The notes beneath the pieces were generated by a model. It had not been told where the DNA came from. It did no database searches and saw only the letters and a program-made list of their open reading frames with translations. 64,000 nt of DNA, taken from the NCBI RefSeq assembly GCF_039536205.1, contig NZ_BAAAYL010000001.1:2542001-2606000 (forward strand). The letters are read 5' to 3'. Of this stretch, positions 35,395-44,292 are shown piece by piece; the first letter of the stretch is position 1; each line of letters starts with the position of its first letter. Both the position numbers and the translations under genes were made by a program. Source of the DNA: Streptomyces sannanensis (GTDB lineage Bacteria > Actinomycetota > Actinomycetes > Streptomycetales > Streptomycetaceae).

Positions 35395-35424
35395 AAAGCC
35401 CCTCGCGCAAGCGGGGGGCTTTTT
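35395..35424 (+). terminator. terminator after tRNA-Lys copy 2
   Basis: AAAGCCCCTCGC and GCGGGGGGCTTT form a stem with one mismatched pair, followed by TT. Confidence 0.8.
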
Positions 35425-35582
35425 CGTCGTGGCCGGCGACGCGACGCCGGGATCACCGGGCCTCACCCCGCCGGCAGCCGGCAGGTGGGCTGTCCGCCCA
35501 CCTCTCCTCCCCGTCACGGCATTCCGGCGACTCGCACCGCGCCGGTCGATCCAGGCGAACGTTTGACACACGTGCTATACGT

Positions 35583-35759
35583 GCGTACACCTTCGTGCAC
35601 GGCCTGCAGTACGCCTCGATCGGCGGCGCCCTGCTGCCGGCCGTGGCGGCGGTCCTGACCCCGCGGCTGTTCCCTACCCCGGCCCACCGCGACACCCCGG
35701 CGCCGACGCAGACCCCGGCACGCCTCGCTCCGGACGCGGAGCAGGCCCTGGCCGGCTGA
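35583..35759 (+). pseudogene. possible C-terminal fragment of an MFS transporter
   Basis: The frame reads AYTFVHGLQYASIGGALLPAV, then a short hydrophobic run and a Pro/Ala/Thr tail ending at TGA 35759. One membrane segment after an AF-x-HGL motif resembles the last segment of DHA2-type drug exporters. There is no start codon with a ribosome-binding site and nothing transporter-like upstream. Too short to be certain. Upstream, TTGACA (35564) and a CACGT-ACGTG inverted repeat are visible. Confidence 0.35.
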
Positions 35760-35781
35760 TCCGTTCCCCGGTCACCGGGGC

Positions 35782-37011
35782 CTAGCGGGGCCTCGCGACG
35801 TCCAGGCCCGTGTAGAAGGCCACCGTCAGGTCCTTCACCATCGCCTTGCGTTCGTAGTCGTCGAGCTCGATGAGACCGCGCCCGGTCAGCCGGCCCATCG
35901 TGTCCTCCACCGCGTCCACCACCGAGGTGAGCACACTGTCCCGGCACTTGGCGTCGATCGCGGCGATCCGCCGCCGCTGCATCACCGCGGCCACCTCGGG
36001 CGCGTACTCGATACGGGTCGGCTGGGCCGAGTAGACCTCGATCCCGGCCGGCTCCGCCTCCGCCTTCAGCGTCCGCGTCAGCACGTCACCCACCGCCTCG
36101 GCATCGCGCAGCGTCGGGGCGTCCTCGTGAAAGGCATCGGCCGGCAGCTGCGAGAGCACCCTCGCCAGCACCGCCTCGACCTGCTCCCGCAGATAGACGG
36201 CGTGATCCGCCACACCGAACGCCGCCCGCGCGGTGTCCCTGATCCGCCAGACGACCAGCACGACGACCTCGAGCGCGGTGCCGTCCGCGTCCACGGCCGG
36301 CATCGGCTCACTGCGCCAGTGCCGCAGCCGTACGTCCACCTGTCGGCGCAGCAGCAGCGGGTTCACCCAGACCAGTCCGGTGCGCCGCACGCTCCCCCGG
36401 TAGTCGCCGTAGAGGGTGAGCACCCAGGCCTGTCCGACCCCCATACGTGCGAGCCCGCAGAAGGCGAAGAGCGCGAGCATCACGCAGAGCACCAGCAGCG
36501 CCCAGTGGATGAGGCCGATCCCCTCGTACGGGCGGCCGGAAACCCCGAGCATCGTGCGCAGCGGATCGGGCAGCGCGCCCGCCCACCACATCACCGCGCC
36601 GCAGCCGGCGAGCGCGGCGGCCCCGACGAGCACCGCCGCCACGCCCGGCAGCGCGTGCCCCTGGTGCTCACGCAGCCCCGGATCGGCCGGCGGCGCGGGG
36701 CGCGTGGGCACGGCGGGCGCGGGCGGGCGGCGCTGCTGATCGACGCGCGGCGCCGGCCGCGTCGTCACGGTGGGGACCGGGCCGGTGTCGTCGCGGAAGA
36801 GGAGGTGCACGGGAATCTCGGCGGTGGTCTCGTTCTTGATCACCGCGCTCCGCCGCGCGGACTCGGCACTCCGGTCGGGGCGTTCTCCGTCCGGCGGGCC
36901 GGAGTGTCCGTCCTCGGACGCCGGGCGGGCCGGCGGTTGCTCCTCTGTGTCCTCGAGTGCGTCCTCGAGTGCGTCCTCGAGTGCCGGACGGGGTGGAAGT
37001 TGACCCTGCAT
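35782..37011 (-). CDS. SPFH/band 7 domain membrane protein
   Basis: 409 residues from ATG 37011. The N-terminal 110 residues are acidic and Pro-rich with a threefold ALED repeat (a 12-bp DNA repeat near 36960). Two membrane segments follow (VAAVLVGAAALAGCGAVMW; LIHWALLVLCVMLALF). The SPFH domain (about 200-370) has VLTLYGDYRGSVRRTGLVWVNP, VVVLVVWRIRDTARAAFGVADH and a helical tail. Such proteins scaffold membrane microdomains. GGAGG lies five bases before ATG 37011; ATG 37026 overlaps the upstream stop and is the alternative. Operon with the NlpC/P60 gene. Confidence 0.85.
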   Translation of the reverse strand: MQGQLPPRPALEDALEDALEDTEEQPPARPASEDGHSGPPDGERPDRSAESARRSAVIKNETTAEIPVHLLFRDDTGPVPTVTTRPAPRVDQQRRPPAPAVPTRPAPPADPGLREHQGHALPGVAAVLVGAAALAGCGAVMWWAGALPDPLRTMLGVSGRPYEGIGLIHWALLVLCVMLALFAFCGLARMGVGQAWVLTLYGDYRGSVRRTGLVWVNPLLLRRQVDVRLRHWRSEPMPAVDADGTALEVVVLVVWRIRDTARAAFGVADHAVYLREQVEAVLARVLSQLPADAFHEDAPTLRDAEAVGDVLTRTLKAEAEPAGIEVYSAQPTRIEYAPEVAAVMQRRRIAAIDAKCRDSVLTSVVDAVEDTMGRLTGRGLIELDDYERKAMVKDLTVAFYTGLDVARPR

Positions 37012-37022
37012 TGATGCCTCCG

Positions 37023-38543
37023 TCATTCGAAGAGCCGTCGCCAGGTTTCGGGGCCGGGGTAGCCGTTCGCGTCGGCGCCGCTCCAGCCCTGGGCGCGCTG
37101 GAACGCCTCGACGTTGCGCCGGTCGGCCTCGTGCCAGCGCGGGGCCGGGCCGGATGTGTAGTGGGAGCCGAAGCCCTTCTTCCGGAGCTGCCGGCCGAGC
37201 TTCTCGACGTACGCATTGGACTGACCGGGCCGGAAGTACCCCCTGCCCGGGAAATCGGTGGGACCGGTGGGTTCGGTGGGGGCGGCCATCGCGGTCGCGC
37301 CGCCGGATGCCGGGTCCGGTGCCGAACCCGAGGCCGGGCCCGAGGCCTCAAGCGAACCCGAGGCCGGGCCCGAGGCCTCAAGCGAACCCGAGGCCGGGCC
37401 CGAGGCCTCAAGCGAACCCGAGGCCGGGCCCGAGGCCTCAAGCGAACCCGAGGCCGGGCCCGAGGCCTCAAGCGAACCCGAGGCCGGGCCCGAGGCCGGC
37501 CCCGCGCCCGGGATGTTCTTGCCCACCCCGCTGACCAGCAGCTTCCAGGTCCTGGGCCCCGGCAGCCCGTTCGCGTCGGCGCCGCTCCAGCCCTGGGCGC
37601 GCTGGAACGCCTGGGTGGCCAGCCGGTCCGCGTCGCCCCAGTGTGGTCCCGGGCCCTCTCCGTAGTACTTCTCGGCACCGCGCTCGATCAGCATCTGGCC
37701 GAGCTGGGTGATGTGCACGTTCTCCGCACCGGGGCCGAAGTACGTGATGCCCGGGAACGCCGGGGTGTTCGCCGGTCCCGCGGCGCCACCGGTGATCAGG
37801 CCCTTGTAGCGGTAGGGAACGTACCGGGCGGAGTTGGTCCAGTAGGCGTAGGGAGTGACCTGCTTGCGGGTGTGCGGCCTGGTCTGCTCGTACGCGATGT
37901 AGGAGGTCTTCCGGTAGTCCGTCCAGCCACCGAAGATCACGACATGGGAGCCGTTCATCGGATTGGCCGGGTTGTGGAAGAGCAGCATGTCGCCCGGCTG
38001 CAGCTCTTCCAGCCTCAGCGGTGTCGCGAAGCGGGCGAGGCTGCCCGTCCATTGGTTGGCTCCGAGGCCCCAGGCCATCGAGACGAATCCGGAGCAGTCC
38101 TGGCGATAGCCGTCCGTCCAGTAGCCCGACATGCTGTACGGAACCGACGCCTCCACCCACTTCTTGGCGCGGTTGATGATGTCGGCCCGGGTCGTCCGGG
38201 GCAGCGCGGCCGGACCGAGTGGAGGGCCCGGGTTGCCTTGGCGACCGCCGTGGAGCGCGCTCGCCCTGCCCTGCGGGGTGTCCGACTGGGGGTTCGCCCG
38301 GGCGGGCTGCGGCGGTCCGGGGTGCGACCGGCCGGCCGGAGCGTGTGCCGCCGCGATGGATCCCCCGCCCCCGGCGAGGGCCATGCCCGCGGCGGTGACC
38401 AGCACCAGGGCGCGGCGAGCGCCGCGTGCGGCCGGGTGGCCGCCGGCCCGCGGGGGCAGGGTGTGCCCGCGCTCACGCCGCCGCTGGACGCAGCCAGGGC
38501 AACCGCAGTCGATCAGGGGCTCGAATTCCTCGAACACCGGCAT
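37023..38543 (-). CDS. secreted NlpC/P60-like hydrolase with two peptidoglycan-binding repeats
   Basis: 506 residues from ATG 38543 (AGGAA seven bases upstream). An N-terminal hydrophobic segment (ALVLVTAAGMALAGGGGSIA) follows a Cys-rich head (CGCPGC). The NlpC/P60-type domain (about 120-240) has the catalytic Cys in RQDCSGFVSMAW and His in NGSHVVIFGG. Two copies of a binding module follow (AFQRAQGWSGADANGLPGP near 315, AFQRAQGWSGADANGYPGP near 490), joined by a linker of five GPASGSLEAS repeats encoded by 30-bp DNA repeats. It probably trims peptide stems in the wall. The SPFH gene follows 11 bp after its stop. Confidence 0.85.
   Translation of the reverse strand: MPVFEEFEPLIDCGCPGCVQRRRERGHTLPPRAGGHPAARGARRALVLVTAAGMALAGGGGSIAAAHAPAGRSHPGPPQPARANPQSDTPQGRASALHGGRQGNPGPPLGPAALPRTTRADIINRAKKWVEASVPYSMSGYWTDGYRQDCSGFVSMAWGLGANQWTGSLARFATPLRLEELQPGDMLLFHNPANPMNGSHVVIFGGWTDYRKTSYIAYEQTRPHTRKQVTPYAYWTNSARYVPYRYKGLITGGAAGPANTPAFPGITYFGPGAENVHITQLGQMLIERGAEKYYGEGPGPHWGDADRLATQAFQRAQGWSGADANGLPGPRTWKLLVSGVGKNIPGAGPASGPASGSLEASGPASGSLEASGPASGSLEASGPASGSLEASGPASGSLEASGPASGSAPDPASGGATAMAAPTEPTGPTDFPGRGYFRPGQSNAYVEKLGRQLRKKGFGSHYTSGPAPRWHEADRRNVEAFQRAQGWSGADANGYPGPETWRRLFE
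37324..37497 (-). repeat. 30-bp tandem repeat in the linker of the NlpC/P60 gene
   Basis: Five full copies (starting 37324, 37354, 37384, 37414, 37444) and a partial copy (37474-37497) of GAACCCGAGGCCGGGC plus CCGAGGCCTCAAGC. Copies are identical, each encoding GPASGSLEAS, so copy number is likely to vary between strains. Confidence 0.95.
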
Positions 38544-38710
38544 CGTGAAGTTCCTGGAGATCATCTGCACGGGCGACAGTCTCTCAATTACTCAGACATA
38601 TAGCATTTTGACGGACCGAAGTGGATGAAAAGACAACCCGACGAGCCGGAACGGTTGCCGGGTGGTCGGAACCATCCCCTGAGGTCGGGTAGAGTTATCC
38701 ATGTCAGCAG

Positions 38711-38784
38711 GCGCCGCTAGCTCAGTTGGTTAGAGCAGCTGACTCTTAATCAGCGGGTCCGGGGTTCGAGTCCCTGGCGGCGCA
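38711..38784 (+). tRNA. tRNA-Lys (CTT), copy 3
   Basis: Identical to copies 1 and 2, with CTT at 38745-38747 and the same GTCAGCAG leader. Confidence 0.95.
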
Positions 38785-38791
38785 CGCAGAG

Positions 38792-38826
38792 CACAGGCCT
38801 TCTCACGGATCGTGAGAAGGCCTGTG
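38792..38826 (+). terminator. terminator after tRNA-Lys copy 3
   Basis: CACAGGCCTTCTCACG and CGTGAGAAGGCCTGTG form a perfect 16-bp stem with a three-base loop. Confidence 0.85.
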
Positions 38827-39200
38827 GCATATTCCGGAGCGTGCACAACCGTCCCTCGAAGCATGCGTTTGACCGGTAAACTGCTTTTTTCACCCTTGCG
38901 ATCAAGACGTGGGTCGGACACCCTATCCTGGAGTCATTGGCTCCAAAAGGGCGAAGGCTTCTGTGAGTTGGAGCCGAACAGTGGGGGTACGGCCCGGTTG
39001 CTCGGACTGCGGGGTGGGGACCTCGTTCATGAACGGATGCCGGGCTGGGCATCCTGCAACCGGAAGACCATCGTCCTCCGTCTTCGGAGACGGTGGCCTG
39101 TCATTTGATCCACGTCCGGTCCCGGTCGAGGGGGACCGCTTCCGGGCGAGAAGAACCGACGACACACACGCAGCCAGCAATGCGTGCGGGGGGATGACTC
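38827..39200 (+). other. cslA upstream region
   Basis: 374 bp with no supported gene. It is less GC-rich around 38870-38900 (CTGCTTTTTTCACC) and ends in the ribosome-binding site GGGGGGA of cslA. The cslA promoter must be here, but I could not assign its boxes. Confidence 0.45.
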
Positions 39201-41165
39201 ATGACGTCGACGCCTACCGGCGCCAGGCACAACGACGACACGTCCCGGACGACCCAGCTTCGGATACCCGGACAGCTGAGGTCCGGCGGATCCCGGCTCC
39301 TGTCGAGAAAGGCGCTTCCGCGGTACGACTACGAGCATTACAGCAGGCTCGCCGGGCCCCTGACCCAGCCCGATCCGGACCTGCCCTACAAGGTGCAGTA
39401 CCGCTCACTGATCTCCCAGGAACCGCACCGGATCCGTGCGGCCCTGCTGCTGGGCGCGGCCCCACTGGTCTCGCTCGGCCTGTTCGTCTGGCTGATGCAG
39501 CCGGACCACTGGACCGAGCGCGACCCCAATCTCGACGACAGCACGCTGCTCGTCCTGGACATCGTCATGCTCGTCTCGATCGGTCTGATCGAGCTGTTCC
39601 GCACGATGAACGTCCTGTCGAACGCGCACGCGACCCTGGTCGCCCGTGACCCCGTCCCCGTCGTGCCGGAGACCGGCACCCGGGTCGCCTTCCTCACCTC
39701 CTTCGTGCCGGGCAAGGAGCCCCTGGAGATGGTGACGAAGACCCTCGAGGCGGCCGTGAAGATCCGCCATCGCGGACTGATGCACGTCTGGCTGCTGGAC
39801 GAGGGCGACGACCCCGAGGTCAAGAAGGTCTGCGAGCGCCTCGGCGTGCACCACTTCTCCCGCAAGGGCGTCCCGGAGTGGAACCAGGCCAAGGGCCCGC
39901 ACCGCGCCAAGACCAAGCACGGCAACTACAACGCCTGGCTCCAGGCGCACGGCGGCGACTACGACTTCTTCGCGTCCGTGGACACCGACCACGTACCGCT
40001 GCCCAACTACCTGGAGCGGATGCTCGGCTACTTCCGCGACCCGAATGTCGGCTTCGTCATCGGCCCGCAGGTCTACGGCAACTACGACACCTTCGTCACC
40101 AAGGCCGCCGAGTCGCAGCAGTTCCTCTTCCACGCGCTCATCCAGCGGGCCGGCAACCGCTACGGCGCTCCCATGTTCGTCGGTACGTCCAACGCCGTAC
40201 GCATCAAGGCGATCAAGCAGATCGGCGGCCTGTACGACTCGATCACCGAGGACATGGCCACCGGCTTCGAGATGCACCGCGCCAGGAACCCGGAGACCGG
40301 CCGCAAGTGGCGCTCCGTCTACACCCCTGACGTGCTGGCCGTCGGTGAGGGCCCGTCAGCCTGGACGGACTTCTTCACCCAGCAGCTGCGCTGGTCGCGC
40401 GGTACGTACGAGACGATCCTCAAGCAGTACTGGAGAGGCCTCGGCACGCTGCCGCCGGGCAAGTTCTTCAACTACACGATGATGATCATCTTCTACCCGA
40501 TGTCCGCCCTGAACTGGATCCTCGCGGCCCTCAGCTGTGCGTTGTTCCTGGGCATGGGTGCCTCGGGTGTCCAGATCGACCCCGCGATCTGGATGATGCT
40601 GTACGGCAACGCCTCCGCGCTCCAGGTCGGCCTCTACATCTGGAACCGCCGCCACAACGTCTCGCCGCACGAGCCCGAGGGCTCCGGCGGTGTGGCCGGC
40701 ATGGTGATGTCCGCGCTCTCCGCGCCGATCTACGCCCGTTCCCTGATGGACGCCGTACTGCGGCGCAAAAGCAAGTTCGTGGTCACCCCCAAGGGTGACT
40801 CGTCCAGCCCGGACACCCTCTTCGGCACCTTCCGCATCCATCTGTTCTTCATCCTGGTCTTCGGCGGGTCCCTGATCGCCTCCTTCTTCAACGGCCACGA
40901 CCACCCGGCGATGATCACCTGGGCCTCCCTGGCCCTGCTGATCACCGCGGCGCCGATCATCGGCTGGCGCTACACGGTCCGCGCGGAGAAGAAGAAGCGG
41001 CGGGAACAGCCCGAGCGTCAGGACGTCCCCCCACCGTCGCAGGCGGCCGATCCCGTGCCGCACACACCGCATGCGCCCTACGCGCCGCACGCCCCGCAGC
41101 ACAAACCCAGCTGGGCCGCGACCGACCAGACCATGCAGACCGCTCTTGGGGGACGTGAGAAATGA
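39201..41165 (+). CDS. cslA: cellulose synthase-like GT2 glycosyltransferase CslA
   Basis: 654 residues. Two membrane segments precede the GT2 domain (about 150-400), which carries the processive-synthase signatures: DEGDDPE, DTDHVPLP (DxD), TEDMATGFEMH (TED), and QQLRWSRGT (QxxRW). More membrane segments follow, then a Pro/His-rich cytosolic tail. In S. coelicolor and S. lividans CslA makes a beta-glucan at hyphal tips, needed for aerial growth and attachment. It overlaps glxA by ATGA (41162), matching the known cslA-glxA operon. No BcsB/C partners. Confidence 0.95.
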   Translation: MTSTPTGARHNDDTSRTTQLRIPGQLRSGGSRLLSRKALPRYDYEHYSRLAGPLTQPDPDLPYKVQYRSLISQEPHRIRAALLLGAAPLVSLGLFVWLMQPDHWTERDPNLDDSTLLVLDIVMLVSIGLIELFRTMNVLSNAHATLVARDPVPVVPETGTRVAFLTSFVPGKEPLEMVTKTLEAAVKIRHRGLMHVWLLDEGDDPEVKKVCERLGVHHFSRKGVPEWNQAKGPHRAKTKHGNYNAWLQAHGGDYDFFASVDTDHVPLPNYLERMLGYFRDPNVGFVIGPQVYGNYDTFVTKAAESQQFLFHALIQRAGNRYGAPMFVGTSNAVRIKAIKQIGGLYDSITEDMATGFEMHRARNPETGRKWRSVYTPDVLAVGEGPSAWTDFFTQQLRWSRGTYETILKQYWRGLGTLPPGKFFNYTMMIIFYPMSALNWILAALSCALFLGMGASGVQIDPAIWMMLYGNASALQVGLYIWNRRHNVSPHEPEGSGGVAGMVMSALSAPIYARSLMDAVLRRKSKFVVTPKGDSSSPDTLFGTFRIHLFFILVFGGSLIASFFNGHDHPAMITWASLALLITAAPIIGWRYTVRAEKKKRREQPERQDVPPPSQAADPVPHTPHAPYAPHAPQHKPSWAATDQTMQTALGGREK

Positions 41166-43099
41166 ACTACCGACCGAGCCGCCGCACCCGCCGCCTGGCG
41201 ATCAGTGCGGCGGTGGTTCTTGCGCTGGCGGGGATGAACGGGCCCGCCATGTACCGGTACAGCTCGCAGAAGTACCACGACTACAAGATCAACAGGCCGG
41301 AGTACAAGGCGGAGAACGGGCACTGGGACTTCCTGGACGTCCCGGCCGAGTACAAGATCAATACGATCCACGCCGCCCTGCTCCACACCGGCAAGGTGCT
41401 GCTGATCGCCGGCTCGGGCAACAACCAGAAGAACTTCGACGCCAAGAGCTTCCGCTCGGTGCTGTGGGACCCGGCGACCGACACCTTCAAGAACATCCCC
41501 ACACCCAAGGACATGTTCTGCGCCGGGCACGCCCAGCTGCCCGACGGAAAGCTGCTGGTCGCGGGTGGCACCAAGCGGTACGAGAAGCTGAAGGGCGATG
41601 TCACCAAGGCCGGCGGCCTGATGATCGTCCACAACGAGGACCCGGACAAGCCGATCACCCTGCCCGCAGGCACCAAGTTCACCGGCAAGGAGAACGGCAG
41701 GACCTTCGTCTCCAAGGACCCGGTGCTGGTCGAAAAGGCGAAGAAGATCTTCGACCCGAAGACCGGGAAGTTCCTGCGCACCGAGGCGGGCCTCGGCCGT
41801 ATCTACGTCGAGGCGCAGAGGTCCGGCAAGAAGTACGAGACCGGCACCGAGGACAACTACCGGGTGCAGGGCCTGAAGGGCACCGACGCCCGCAACGTCT
41901 ACGGCATCGCCCAGAAACTCGCGCTCGACAAGAAGGACTTCCAGGGCATCAGGGAGGCCTACGAGTTCGACCCGGTCGCGGAGAAGTACATCACCGTCGA
42001 CCCGATGAACGAGGCCCGCTGGTACCCGACGCTGACCACGCTCCAGGACGGCAAGGTCCTCTCGCTCTCCGGACTCGACGAGATCGGGCAGATCGTCCCC
42101 GGCAAGGACGAGATCTACGATCCCAAGACCAAGAAGTGGAAGTACACCGGCTTCGAGCGGAGGTTCCCCACCTACCCGGCGATCTTCCTGCTGGACAGCG
42201 GCAAGCTCTTCTACACCGGCTCCAACGCCGGCTACGGCCCTGCCGACGTCGGCCGCGACCCCGGCATCTGGGATCTGAAGGGCAACAAGTTCACCAAGGT
42301 CCCGGGCCTGAGCGACCCCGACCAGATGGAGACCTCGGCCTCCGTCATGCTGCCGCCCGCCCAGGACCAGAAGTTCATGGTCATCGGCGGCGGAGGCGTC
42401 GGCGAGTCCGAGAAGTCCAGTGAGAAGTCCCGGCTGGTCGACCTCAAGGACCCCGAGCCCCGCTTCAGGGACGGCGCCTCGCTCGCCGAGGGCACCCGCT
42501 ACCCGAGCGCCTCGCTGCTGCCCGACGACTCCATCCTCGTCACCGGCGGCTCCAACGACTACCGCGGGCGCAGCGGTTCCAACATCCTCCAGGCGCGGAT
42601 GTACAACCCGAAGACCGACACCTACACCCGGGTCGCCGACCCGGCAGTGGGCCGCAACTACCACTCCGGCTCGGTGCTGCTGCCCGACGGCCGTGTCATG
42701 ATCTTCGGATCCGACTCGCTCTTCGCCGACAAGGACAACACCAGGCCCGGCGTCTTCGAGCAGCGCATCGAGATCTACACCCCGCCCTATCTCTTCCGGG
42801 ACGCCCGTCCCTCGCTGGAGAACAAGGGCTCCAAGACCATCCGGCGCGGCGGCACGGGCGTCTTCCAGACGCAGCACTCCACGTCCATCAAGTCCGCGAA
42901 GCTGATGCGCCCGAGCGCCGTCACCCATGTCACCGACGTGGAACAGCGCTCCATCGCTCTGGAAATGAAGAAGAACGCGGACAGCATCGAGGTCACCGTC
43001 CCGGAGAACCGCTCGCTGGTCCCCGCCGGCTGGTACATGCTCTTCGTCACCGACGACCAGGGCACGCCGTCCGAGGCGGAATGGGTCTACGTGCCGTAA
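41162..43099 (+). CDS. glxA: radical copper oxidase GlxA (galactose oxidase-like)
   Basis: 645 residues. A single N-terminal membrane anchor (LAISAAVVLALAGMNGPAMY), then a kelch-type propeller and a C-terminal domain (DUF1929-like; YTPPYLFRDARPSLEN). Active-site regions recall the Cys-Tyr cofactor of galactose oxidase: DMFCAGHAQLPDG (Cys), MNEARWYPTLTTL (Trp/Tyr), GRNYHSGSVLLPDGRV (copper ligands) and AVTHVTDVEQR (His). GlxA is extracytoplasmic, needs copper delivered by Sco/DR1885-type chaperones, and acts with CslA in glycan deposition at the tip. Coupled to cslA by overlapping ATGA. Confidence 0.95.
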   Translation: MNYRPSRRTRRLAISAAVVLALAGMNGPAMYRYSSQKYHDYKINRPEYKAENGHWDFLDVPAEYKINTIHAALLHTGKVLLIAGSGNNQKNFDAKSFRSVLWDPATDTFKNIPTPKDMFCAGHAQLPDGKLLVAGGTKRYEKLKGDVTKAGGLMIVHNEDPDKPITLPAGTKFTGKENGRTFVSKDPVLVEKAKKIFDPKTGKFLRTEAGLGRIYVEAQRSGKKYETGTEDNYRVQGLKGTDARNVYGIAQKLALDKKDFQGIREAYEFDPVAEKYITVDPMNEARWYPTLTTLQDGKVLSLSGLDEIGQIVPGKDEIYDPKTKKWKYTGFERRFPTYPAIFLLDSGKLFYTGSNAGYGPADVGRDPGIWDLKGNKFTKVPGLSDPDQMETSASVMLPPAQDQKFMVIGGGGVGESEKSSEKSRLVDLKDPEPRFRDGASLAEGTRYPSASLLPDDSILVTGGSNDYRGRSGSNILQARMYNPKTDTYTRVADPAVGRNYHSGSVLLPDGRVMIFGSDSLFADKDNTRPGVFEQRIEIYTPPYLFRDARPSLENKGSKTIRRGGTGVFQTQHSTSIKSAKLMRPSAVTHVTDVEQRSIALEMKKNADSIEVTVPENRSLVPAGWYMLFVTDDQGTPSEAEWVYVP

Positions 43100-43120
43100 G
43101 CGCGCGGGCGTGTGTCGCAC

Positions 43121-43156
43121 GAGGAGGGCGCCCCCCGGCCGGGGGGCGCCCTCCTC
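43121..43156. terminator. terminator between glxA and the GH6 gene
   Basis: GAGGAGGGCGCCCCCC and GGGGGGCGCCCTCCTC form a perfect 16-bp stem with a GGCC loop. Symmetric, so it can serve both convergent genes. Confidence 0.85.
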
Positions 43157-43163
43157 GCCGTGA

Positions 43164-44180
43164 CTACTTCGTATTACGGGCCAGTTCGAGCGCGTACTGC
43201 GGCCACCACTCACCGGCCTTGGGGCCACCCTTGCAGTCGCCGTCCGACTCGCCGGGACGCTTGACCCACAGCAGCGCGTCGACCAGCGGGTCGCCGGTCC
43301 GGTTGGTGGGCCGCTCACCGAGCGCCCGGCCGGGCGGATTGCACCAGCGCTGGGCCGGATCGCCCTCGGTGTACGGGCCGTTGCCGTTGCGACTGGTGTC
43401 GATCACGAAGTGCTTGTCGCCGACCTTCGACGACAGCTTCCGCCCGAACTCCTTGCTGGCCTCGGTGGTCTGGAAGTTCGAGACGTTGACCGCGAAGCCG
43501 TCCGCCTTGTCGATCCCCGCCCACTTCAGCGGCTCGAAGAGTGAATCGGGCGACTTCCAGCCCGCGTTGCCCGCGTCCAGGTAGACCTTGGTGTCCGGCT
43601 GTTGCTTCAGCCGCTCGATGGCCCCCTTGAGCAGGTCGTATCTCTCCTCGTGGTACTCGTCGGGCGTGCAGCCGTCGACCAGGTGCAGCACCGCGTCCGG
43701 CTCCAGGATCACCGTGGCTTTCCGGTCCCCGATGCCCCTGGCCACCTTGTCCACCCAGTCGCGGTAGGCGTTGCCGTCCGCGGCACCGCCCTTCGAGAAC
43801 TGGCCGCAGTCGCGGTGCGGGATGTTGTAGAGCACCAGCAGCGCTTCACGGTCGGCCTTCCGGGCCGCCTCGGAGAACCCCCTGGCCTCGGCCTCCGGGC
43901 TCTCCGGGCCGATCCATTCGCCGACCGGCTGCTCGGCGAGCTTCCTGATCAGGTCCGCGTTCTGCTGGTCACTGTCCTCGATGTACGCCGCGACCTGCTT
44001 GGCGGCGTTCCCGCTGGGGTTGACCCAGTACGGATCGGTCGCCTTCGGCTGCTGGCCCACCACGGGCTTCGCCGCCGGCTCCCGTTCCTCGTCCTTGCCG
44101 TCGCCGTCCGACGAGCAGCCGGCCAGCAGCAGCGTCGTCCCCACGAGCACCGCGGCGGCCCTCACCCCCACCCTCTTCAT
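43164..44180 (-). CDS. GH6 endoglucanase-like lipoprotein (CslZ-type)
   Basis: 338 residues. Signal peptide with lipobox LLLAGCSSDG (Cys about 22), then a GH6 domain: LVLYNIPHRDCGQFS, the catalytic-acid region VILEPDAVLHL, VYLDAGNAGW, GFAVNVSNFQTT, DTSRNGNGPY and LLWVKRPGESDGDC. A beta-1,4-glucanase beside cslA-glxA is the known arrangement and is proposed to process the glucan or open the wall. Here it lies on the opposite strand, convergent with glxA. Confidence 0.88.
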   Translation of the reverse strand: MKRVGVRAAAVLVGTTLLLAGCSSDGDGKDEEREPAAKPVVGQQPKATDPYWVNPSGNAAKQVAAYIEDSDQQNADLIRKLAEQPVGEWIGPESPEAEARGFSEAARKADREALLVLYNIPHRDCGQFSKGGAADGNAYRDWVDKVARGIGDRKATVILEPDAVLHLVDGCTPDEYHEERYDLLKGAIERLKQQPDTKVYLDAGNAGWKSPDSLFEPLKWAGIDKADGFAVNVSNFQTTEASKEFGRKLSSKVGDKHFVIDTSRNGNGPYTEGDPAQRWCNPPGRALGERPTNRTGDPLVDALLWVKRPGESDGDCKGGPKAGEWWPQYALELARNTK

Positions 44181-44292
44181 CCACTCCCCCTCGGGTGCAC
44201 CGGATCAACCGGTCCGATCCATCGTGACATGCCGCGCCCGGTTACCGAGAGACTTGACGTCATCTCGGCCCGAACGGGGCCTGGGTCCGGTC

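Noticed and set aside
28209..38784. Genomic island bounded by tRNA-Lys copies
   Set aside because: The genes between the copies are ordinary core genes with normal codon use, and there is no integrase.
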